In this document: piece by piece, positions 58,046 through 64,000 of the stretch
Numbering within the stretch: position 1 is the first letter of the stretch
Layout: every line of letters begins with the position of its first letter
Origin: CAZGMJ01 sp964526785
GTDB lineage: Bacteria; Planctomycetota; Phycisphaerae; Sedimentisphaerales; Anaerobacaceae
Direction: 5' to 3'
NCBI GenBank assembly: GCA_964526785.1
Contig: CAZGMJ010000001.1
Span: 62,001-126,000 of the forward strand
Length of the DNA: 64,000 nt
Made by a program: the position numbers and the translations under genes
The notes under the pieces: generated by a model
Told to the model about the DNA's origin: nothing
Seen by the model: the letters and a program-made list of their open reading frames with translations, nothing else
The model's database searches: none

Positions 58046-58648
58046 GTGATATCTGCGATATTAGCGGAATTCAGTGTTCAAACATGGGTCATCATACCAG
58101 TCCTGATCTTCCTGGCCAGGATAGTAGACGTAAGCGTGGGGACGATTCGCGTTATCTTTGTGGCAAGGGGGCTGAAATACCTCGCTCCGATCATCGGATT
58201 CTTCGAAGTTCTCATCTGGATTCTCGCAATCGGACAGATCATGCAGAACCTGTCCAACCCCGTCTGCTATATCGCCTATGCCGCCGGTTTTGCTACGGGC
58301 AACTATGTTGGCATGGTCATCGCGGACCGATTGTCTCTTGGTGTGGTCCTGGTTCGCGTCATCACCGAAAAAGACGCGCTGCCTCTGGTCGAGTATCTGC
58401 AAAAGGAAGGCTATGGCGTAACCAGCGTTGATGGACACGGCACACGCGGCCAGGTGAAAGTCGTCTTCACGGTTGTGCACCGTCGCGACCTGCCCGATGT
58501 TGTGGCAATCATCAAACGATTCAATCCCCGTGCATTTTATACAGTCGGCGAGGTGGGCAGCGTGGAGATGGGTACGTTTCCGCTTCGCAACCGATGGCGC
58601 GATTATACATTCCTGAGGCGGCTGCAGCCTTTTCGAAAGAGCAAATAG
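58046..58648 (+). CDS. DUF2179 (UPF0316) membrane protein
   Basis: A 200-residue protein from GTG 58046 with GAGGTG upstream. It has three membrane helices in the first 95 residues ('VIIPVLIFLARIVDVSVGTIRVIFVARG', 'APIIGFFEVLIWILAIGQI', 'CYIAYAAGFATGNYVGMVIAD'), then a soluble DUF2179 domain ('GVTSVDGHGTRGQVKVVFTVVHRRDLPDVV...FNPRAFYTVGEV'). This is the UPF0316 layout; the family has no assigned function, and the DUF2179 domain has been linked to nucleotide or small-ligand sensing. It follows corA after 65 bases. Confidence 0.88.
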   Translation: MISAILAEFSVQTWVIIPVLIFLARIVDVSVGTIRVIFVARGLKYLAPIIGFFEVLIWILAIGQIMQNLSNPVCYIAYAAGFATGNYVGMVIADRLSLGVVLVRVITEKDALPLVEYLQKEGYGVTSVDGHGTRGQVKVVFTVVHRRDLPDVVAIIKRFNPRAFYTVGEVGSVEMGTFPLRNRWRDYTFLRRLQPFRKSK

Positions 58649-58726
58649 GGTGTAAGCTGTCTTCATATTCTTCGGGATGGCTTTGCACGGTTTGGCCGGT
58701 TCTGTACATGCTTTGAGGATGCCGAT

Positions 58727-60721
58727 ATGAAGAAGATTTCACTCGCTATCATTGTGGTCTCGACAATCTGCTGCGTGTCAACACTGCGTGGGGCTGAGTG
58801 TGTGATTACAGATACTTCCGCCAGTCCGTATGCGAGGCTGCATAGCGCGGCTCTGGATGATGTGCAATGGGGGCCCGGTTTCTGGGCGGACCGATTCGCA
58901 CTGGTCAGGGATGTTACGCTTCCACACCTATATGAGTTGGCCGCTGACCCGAACTATGGCCATGCTCTGTCGAATCTCCGCATCGCCGGGGGCTTGGAAG
59001 AAGGCAGATTCTCGGGAACACACTGGCAGGACGCCTGGGTGTATAAATGGCTCGAAGCGGCCGCTGCTGTATGCGCGATCACAAAGGACCCGGCTCTCGA
59101 CGCCCGTATGGACGAGGTGATCGCCATAATCGCCGAGGCCCAGCAGCCTGATGGGTACATTGCCAGTCAGATTACTGCCCGCGGCTGGGGGCGTTTCGAG
59201 AATCCCCATCACCACGAACTGTACACTATGGGTCACCTGCTCACGGCTGCGTGCCTGCATAACCGCATAACCGGAAAGAGCAGTTTGCTTACGGTAGCGA
59301 AGAAGACCGCAGATTTTCTCCATGAGCAGTTCAAGGATGTGAATCCGAAGATGGCCCACTTCCCACGAAACCCATCCATGATTATGGGTGCCGTGGAGTT
59401 GTACCGAACGACGGGTAATCGCAGGTACCTCGATCTGGCAAATGCCGTCATCGACATGCGTGGCAGGTTCAAAGGCGGCAGCGATCTCAACCAGGATCGT
59501 ATTCCGTTGAGAAGGGAGAAAGCGGTCGTAGGCCACGCTGTGTTCTACACCTATCTCTATTCCGGTGCCGCTGATGCATATATGGAAACGGGTGACCAGC
59601 GGCTGCTGGCCGCTCTGGATCGGCTCTGGTTCGACCTGACCCGGCACAAGATGTATATAACCGGTGGCTGCTGTGCGCTGCATCGCGGGCTTTCTGTGCG
59701 TAATGGCAACATCTGGACCGCCGACGATGTCCACGAGGCTGCCGGCCCTGCCTACTATCTGCCCAATTCCTCAGCCTATAACGAGACGTGTGCCCAGGTG
59801 GGCAATTTCATGTGGAACTGGCGAATGCTCGCGATAACAGGCGAAGCCCGTTTTGCCGATGTCATGGAACGCGAGATGTACAACGGATTTCTATCGGGCA
59901 TATCGCTCGATGGCAAAATGTTCTTCTACTCCAATCCCCTGCGTTGGTATGGGAAGAACCATGTGCTTTCGAGCAACGACACCCAGGGACGCCATCAGAT
60001 CGGTGTGACCAAGAGAATATGTTGTCCCACAAATGTGCTTCGAACGCTGGCGGAAATGCGGGGGTATTTCTACAGTACCGACACCAACAGTTTATGGGTA
60101 CATCATTATGGCGCCAACACCTTCGAGAATGGCGACTTCAGAATCGTTCAGAAGACCGACTATCCCTGGGGCGGGAGAATCGACATCGTAGTCGAAAAGG
60201 CCCCGAGCGGAGCTTCCATCCACGTCCGTATCCCGCAATGGACAAGTGTCCCTGCCGTGCGAGTCAACGGGAAAGCCGGCAATGCCGCTTCCCCGGATTC
60301 CTATGTTGCCGTTTCGCGCAAATGGAAGCGTGGCGACACCATAACGCTGGATTTTCCAATGGATGTGCGCCTTATGATGGCCCATCCGAAGGTTGAATCG
60401 GCACGGAATCAAATCGCCATCATGCGCGGTCCGATTCTCTACTGTCTTGAGAGTGTGGATTTGCCTGATGACGTACGCCTTTCGCAGGTTCTGATTCCGC
60501 GGGACATTGAATTGAGGCCGCATTTCGACGCGTCACTCTTCGGAGGGGCGACAGTGCTCCAGGGCGAGGGGCAGGCCGTGGCCGAGACGGACTGGACGGG
60601 CACGCTGTATCAGCAAGTGCCCTCGGCCAAACCCCGGACAATTCCCATCAGACTGATCCCATACTATGCCTGGGCGAACCGGGGCCTCTCGGAAATGTCA
60701 GTCTGGCTGCCCGTGCGATAA
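58727..60721 (+). CDS. GH127-family beta-L-arabinofuranosidase-like enzyme
   Basis: A 664-residue secreted protein (signal peptide ISLAIIVVSTICCVSTLRG). The (alpha/alpha)6 barrel of DUF1680/GH127 is complete: 'VTLPHLYELAADPNYGHAL', 'HWQDAWVYKWLEAAAAV', 'QQPDGYIASQI', 'MAHFPRNPSMIMGAVELYRTTG', 'HAVFYTYLYSGAADAYMETGD'. Active-site pieces: Glu in 'DDVHEAAGPAYYLPN', the zinc Glu and Cys in 'AYNETCAQVGN' and the double Cys in 'RICCPTNVLRT', which includes the cysteine nucleophile of characterised members. Two C-terminal beta domains follow. It should remove terminal beta-L-arabinofuranose or a related residue outside the cytoplasm. The next glycosidase gene follows after about 58 bases. Confidence 0.9.
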   Translation: MKKISLAIIVVSTICCVSTLRGAECVITDTSASPYARLHSAALDDVQWGPGFWADRFALVRDVTLPHLYELAADPNYGHALSNLRIAGGLEEGRFSGTHWQDAWVYKWLEAAAAVCAITKDPALDARMDEVIAIIAEAQQPDGYIASQITARGWGRFENPHHHELYTMGHLLTAACLHNRITGKSSLLTVAKKTADFLHEQFKDVNPKMAHFPRNPSMIMGAVELYRTTGNRRYLDLANAVIDMRGRFKGGSDLNQDRIPLRREKAVVGHAVFYTYLYSGAADAYMETGDQRLLAALDRLWFDLTRHKMYITGGCCALHRGLSVRNGNIWTADDVHEAAGPAYYLPNSSAYNETCAQVGNFMWNWRMLAITGEARFADVMEREMYNGFLSGISLDGKMFFYSNPLRWYGKNHVLSSNDTQGRHQIGVTKRICCPTNVLRTLAEMRGYFYSTDTNSLWVHHYGANTFENGDFRIVQKTDYPWGGRIDIVVEKAPSGASIHVRIPQWTSVPAVRVNGKAGNAASPDSYVAVSRKWKRGDTITLDFPMDVRLMMAHPKVESARNQIAIMRGPILYCLESVDLPDDVRLSQVLIPRDIELRPHFDASLFGGATVLQGEGQAVAETDWTGTLYQQVPSAKPRTIPIRLIPYYAWANRGLSEMSVWLPVR

Positions 60722-60779
60722 GCATTACCGTATACGCTCAAGTTTCAGCTTGGTAAATCGAATAAGGAACCCGTTTATA

Positions 60780-62372
60780 ATGCGACCATCTCACAAAAAT
60801 TTGTTTGCGTTCACTGTATATCTTTCCCTGTGCATGTGCGCCGGCGGCCGCGACCAGGCCGCGTATGCCAAGTACCCGCACAGAGGACTCTATGAACTGT
60901 CCGTCGAGTCCGACAGACTCGAACGAAATCCCTACACGGACGTCGAATTCCACATCGAATTCACAAGGCCCAACGGTAAGACTACTGTAACCGAAGGCTA
61001 TTACGATGGAGGCCGAACCTTCTGCGGACGTGCCTACTGTGACACTCTCGGGCGGTGGACGTGGCAGTCAAGCTCAAGTTGTAAGTCGCTCGACGGCCGT
61101 CGCGGCTCTTTCCAGGTTGTCCCCTCCGATCTGCCTGGCAAACTGAGACTGCACGCGAACGACTCTCGGCAATTCGCATACGACAGCGGGCAATGGTTCA
61201 TACATATTGGAGATACGGGCTACCGGTACGTTACCGCCACCGAGCCGGAGTGGAAGGAATACATCGACCAGGCCGCCCGCATGGGGGCTACCAAGATAAG
61301 GACCTGGTTCTGCCAGGGTCGCTCGGATGTACAGGTTCTCTTCTCCGATGATCGCACGAAATTGAACCTTGCGTACTGGCAGGAGATCGACCGACGGCTG
61401 CTCTACGCCCTTGAGGAGCATCCTCATGTCATCCTCAAGCTGATTCCTTACGGTGAGGATACAGTGGAACTCCGACGCTACGGTCGAGGCGACGAGATGT
61501 CTCGGCTGATCGCTCGCTACGCACAGGCCAGGTTCTCAGCGCTGCCAAACATACACTGGTGCATTTCCAACGACCGCGAGATTATTCGCGATGGGCAGCC
61601 GAAAGGCAGGCAGGTCCGGTGGTCAACCATCGACGGTATCGGTCGCCACATGGCCGCCCGCGAACCGTGGGGCACGCTGCTAACCAATCACCAAAGTCGC
61701 TTCAAAGGCTACGATTTTGTTGATGCCCCCTGGTCGGATATCATTACGCTCGAAGATATCGACCAGGTCGATGGTCGCATCTTCAAGCAGTACTATGACA
61801 GGCGGGCCTGCCCCATGGTCCTGGATGAGGATCGCTACGAGCATTGGCGCAACCCAGAGCACGACCGCTATTTCTTTCGCCGTCTGATGTGGGCGAGTCT
61901 CCTTTCCGGGGGGCACGCGACGTATGGGGGACTGCGGACCTACGAGCCCTACGACGGCCGCACCCGGGGTGTCCAGGGCTATTACGATGCCGTCGAAGCG
62001 GGCAAACTCGAACATGGCGCCGACGATTTCATTCACATTCACGCATTCTTCGATCAGTCGGAACTCACTCTCGTTGGTATGAAACCGGACGACAAGCTCG
62101 TTGGCAACAAGCCCGCCCGATTCAAATGTATTCGCGATGACGATACTTTGATCGTTTATCTTGCCAATCCGAATCATCCTGAATCCGAGCAGGCAAATGT
62201 TGACAAGGACATCCCCGCTGCAACCGTAGGATTGCCGACACGTGGATTTGCGGTCAAATGGTTTAATCCGCGGACGGGAGAATGGATAAGGGACAAGGTA
62301 GTCACTGGAGATAGATCGCACTTCGAAGCCCCCGGCCCCGGCGACTGGATCCTACTCCTGCAACGACAATGA
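60780..62372 (+). CDS. Secreted DUF5060/DUF4038 glycosidase-like protein
   Basis: A 530-residue protein from ATG 60780 (AAGGAA upstream); the in-frame extension to 60666 lies inside the GH127 gene. A signal peptide (LFAFTVYLSLCMCAGG) is followed by a DUF5060 beta-sandwich (about 30-115, VEFHIEFTRPNGKTTVTEGYYDG, AYCDTLGRWTWQSSSS). A TIM barrel of the DUF4038 type comes next (about 130-430, 'WFIHIGDTGYRYVTATEPEWKEYIDQAARMG', 'YWQEIDRRLLYALEEHPHVI', 'IHWCISNDREI', 'CPMVLDEDRYEHW'), then a C-terminal beta domain. DUF4038 includes apiosidase-like GH140 enzymes; candidate acid residues are Asp in 'SNDREI' and Glu/Asp in 'LDEDRYE', not provable by eye. It pairs with the GH127 gene upstream. Confidence 0.75.
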   Translation: MRPSHKNLFAFTVYLSLCMCAGGRDQAAYAKYPHRGLYELSVESDRLERNPYTDVEFHIEFTRPNGKTTVTEGYYDGGRTFCGRAYCDTLGRWTWQSSSSCKSLDGRRGSFQVVPSDLPGKLRLHANDSRQFAYDSGQWFIHIGDTGYRYVTATEPEWKEYIDQAARMGATKIRTWFCQGRSDVQVLFSDDRTKLNLAYWQEIDRRLLYALEEHPHVILKLIPYGEDTVELRRYGRGDEMSRLIARYAQARFSALPNIHWCISNDREIIRDGQPKGRQVRWSTIDGIGRHMAAREPWGTLLTNHQSRFKGYDFVDAPWSDIITLEDIDQVDGRIFKQYYDRRACPMVLDEDRYEHWRNPEHDRYFFRRLMWASLLSGGHATYGGLRTYEPYDGRTRGVQGYYDAVEAGKLEHGADDFIHIHAFFDQSELTLVGMKPDDKLVGNKPARFKCIRDDDTLIVYLANPNHPESEQANVDKDIPAATVGLPTRGFAVKWFNPRTGEWIRDKVVTGDRSHFEAPGPGDWILLLQRQ

Positions 62373-62412
62373 TGTTTGGTGCGCGTCTCGGTTTTGCTGC
62401 AGAGCAATAGAA

Positions 62413-62443
62413 ACGGCCCCCTTCGTTTAATGAAGAGGGCCGT
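62413..62443 (-). terminator. Hairpin between convergent glycosidase and sulfatase genes
   Basis: A 12-bp stem (62413-62424 with 62432-62443, one imperfect pair that is G-U on the minus RNA) and a 7-base loop. On the minus strand TTCTATT follows, so it best serves the sulfatase gene. Confidence 0.55.
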
Positions 62444-62491
62444 GACACATGACTTATTCGGATTCGCTGCCGTTTGAGTGATCGGGTGCTG

Positions 62492-64000
62492 CTAAACCGG
62501 CGCCCCCGTATCATCCTTGTATTTGGCACGCAATCGTTTCAACTCAACCTTGAGATCCTTGACGATTTCACCATAAGCCGGATCGTCGTACACATTCTTC
62601 ATCTCGCGCGGATCCTTCTCCAGATCGTACAATTCCCACTCATCGATATCGTGATAAAAATGAATCAGTTTATATCGCTTTGTCCGTACGCCGTAATGCC
62701 GTTTCACACTGTGAACCGCCGGGTATTCATAGTAGTGGTAGTACATTGAATCCCGCCAATCCCGCGGCGTCCTGCCTCGCAACACCTGCCGCATCGACCT
62801 GCCCTGCATGTCATCGGGGATCGATACGCCTGCAAAATCCAGGAATGTCGGACCAAAGTCCAGATTCAGCACGATGTCGCTATTGATCGACCCGGGCGTG
62901 ATCTCTCTGGGATACCGTACGAGCAGGGGCATTCGCAGCGACTCCTCATACATGAATCGCTTGTCGAACCATCCGTGATCCCCCAGATAGAAGCCCTGAT
63001 CCGATGTGTACACCACCACCGTATTGTCCGCCAGTCCGCTTACTTCAAGGTAGTCCAGCACTCGTCCGACGTTGTCGTCCACGGAAGCGACGCAGCGCAG
63101 ATAATCCTTGATATACCTTTGGTATTTCCACCGAATCAGGTCCTTGCCCTTGAGATTAGCGTTGCTGAACGCCTCGTTCTTCGGCTCGTATGCTGCATCC
63201 CACTGCTTCTTTTGCTCGGGCGTCAGGTTCCCCGGCGCTTTGAGCTTCAGGTCCCGGTCGTTCATCGTCTTTTCGATGCTCATGTCCTGCTCTTTGGCCG
63301 CTCTGCCGCGGTTGGAGTAATCATCGAATAGATTGTCGGGTTCCGGAATCGTCACATCGTCGTACATAGTCAGATGCTTCGGGCCGGGCTGCCAGTTGCG
63401 ATGAGGCGCCTTGTGATGATACATCATGCAGAACGGCTTGTCGGAATCGCGTTCCTCAAGCCACTTAAGAGCAAAGTCCGTAATAATATCGGTGACGTAG
63501 CCCGTGTGCTTCTTGCGCTGGCCGTTTTCGATCATTACCGGATTGTAGTACGATCCCTGCCCGGGCAGCACGTTCCAGTAATCGAAGCCGGTCGGGTCTG
63601 TCTTCAGATGCCATTTGCCCAGCATTGCAGTCTGATAGCCAGCCTTTTGGAGCAGTTTCGGGAAAGTCTGCTGACCGCCGTCGAATTTGAGGCGATTGTC
63701 CTTAACGCCGTTGAGATGGCTGTACTTGCTCGTCAAAATCACGGCCCTGCAAGGCGCACAGATGGAATTCGTGCAGAAGCTGTTATCGAATCGCATCCCG
63801 CCTACCGCAATGCGATCAAGGTTGGGCGTCTTGTTGATCTTGCTGCCGTAGCAACTCAGGGCATGGGACGCATGGTCGTCCGTCATGATGAACAAAATGT
63901 TGGGCCGCTTGCCGCCCGAACTGCTTTTCGCCATACTTGCGGGAGTCGGCAGGATGGGGGGTGCTACGGCTGCTCCGGCCGCCATTCCTATCGCCTTGAT
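62492..64000 (-). CDS. Tat-exported sulfatase, N-terminus cut by window edge
   Basis: 502 codons are visible and the frame is open to the right edge; residues [20 protein letters not shown] at the edge look like the hydrophobic part of a Tat leader, so the start lies just outside. This is a type I formylglycine sulfatase. The signature C-A-P-C-R (Cys to be converted to formylglycine) lies in '[21 protein letters not shown]', metal ligands are in '[18 protein letters not shown]', and '[34 protein letters not shown]' supplies later ligands. Such enzymes desulfate polysaccharides outside the cytoplasm and need a maturase, not in this window. It is full length at the C-terminus. The sulfated substrate is unknown. 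Confidence 0.93.
   Translation of the reverse strand: MKAIGMAAGAAVAPPILPTPASMAKSSSGGKRPNILFIMTDDHASHALSCYGSKINKTPNLDRIAVGGMRFDNSFCTNSICAPCRAVILTSKYSHLNGVKDNRLKFDGGQQTFPKLLQKAGYQTAMLGKWHLKTDPTGFDYWNVLPGQGSYYNPVMIENGQRKKHTGYVTDIITDFALKWLEERDSDKPFCMMYHHKAPHRNWQPGPKHLTMYDDVTIPEPDNLFDDYSNRGRAAKEQDMSIEKTMNDRDLKLKAPGNLTPEQKKQWDAAYEPKNEAFSNANLKGKDLIRWKYQRYIKDYLRCVASVDDNVGRVLDYLEVSGLADNTVVVYTSDQGFYLGDHGWFDKRFMYEESLRMPLLVRYPREITPGSINSDIVLNLDFGPTFLDFAGVSIPDDMQGRSMRQVLRGRTPRDWRDSMYYHYYEYPAVHSVKRHYGVRTKRYKLIHFYHDIDEWELYDLEKDPREMKNVYDDPAYGEIVKDLKVELKRLRAKYKDDTGAPV

Noticed and set aside
1..64000. tRNA, rRNA, prophage or insertion sequences
   Set aside because: All gaps were scanned by eye for tRNA T-loop patterns, rRNA segments, transposase, integrase or terminal repeats. 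None was found, though short RNAs could be missed without a covariance search.

Overview
The window reads as a chromosomal stretch of a free-living, polysaccharide-degrading planctomycete, most likely class Phycisphaerae (Sedimentisphaerales-like). The basis is the gene content: secreted sulfatase, Tat-exported beta-helix protein, GH127/DUF2961/DUF4038 enzymes, giant PA14/'YWRVDEV' repeat proteins ending in a dockerin-like tail, and a pilin-rich Gsp/Pil hybrid system. This assignment is inference; no rRNA or marker gene is present. No tRNA, rRNA, CRISPR, phage or insertion sequence was recognised.

Layout. (1) 1-5.4 kb, minus strand: the N-terminal two thirds of a PL11-type rhamnogalacturonan lyase (cut by the window edge), a Tat-exported beta-helix protein, then thiL and argH, which overlap by ATGA and have a near-consensus promoter. 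(2) 5.8-23.2 kb, plus strand: a type IV pilus/type II secretion-like locus. It holds two paralogous pseudopilins, three minor pseudopilins, a PilX/GspK-like protein carrying an apparent LamG insertion, PilM, PilN, PilO, a PilP/GspC-like protein, a secretin, GspE/PilB and GspF/PilC. A histidine kinase, a lone receiver, a GAF/HD-GYP protein and a STAS protein sit between the secretin and the ATPase. (3) 23.3-37.1 kb, minus strand: three consecutive paralogous secreted proteins of 1283, 1319 and 1383 residues. They share a core and the tail WLDEQLWP, differ in terminal modules, and have similar terminators and long 5' leaders. An exact 21-bp-period array of ten palindromic units lies between the first two. 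(4) 37.8-42.4 kb: a lipid-A-type acyltransferase with a probably leaderless mRNA, divergent from a double FAD oxidoreductase. (5) 42.5-48.9 kb, plus strand: a tight six-gene sugar operon (xylose-isomerase-like, PIG-L deacetylase, NagB-like, PfkB kinase, DUF4432 epimerase-like, mannitol-phosphate-dehydrogenase-like) with no transporter. (6) 49-64 kb: DUF2961 (GH172-like), SppA, GH5-like, a stand-alone GMP-synthetase ATP-pyrophosphatase, DUF1593, a LapA-like small membrane protein, MscS, CorA, a DUF2179 membrane protein, GH127, a DUF5060/DUF4038 glycosidase and, on the minus strand, a sulfatase cut by the right edge.

How it fits together: exported glycosidases, lyases and sulfatase would release pectin- or arabinan-like sugars, and the giant modular proteins look like cell-surface or secreted binding scaffolds. 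The pilus/secretion machine may carry some of this cargo, and its embedded signalling genes suggest c-di-GMP control. The six-gene operon looks like a cytoplasmic route for an amino sugar or unusual aldose. It is the best candidate for an undescribed pathway; the 21-bp array and the modular paralog set are the most unusual DNA and protein structures.
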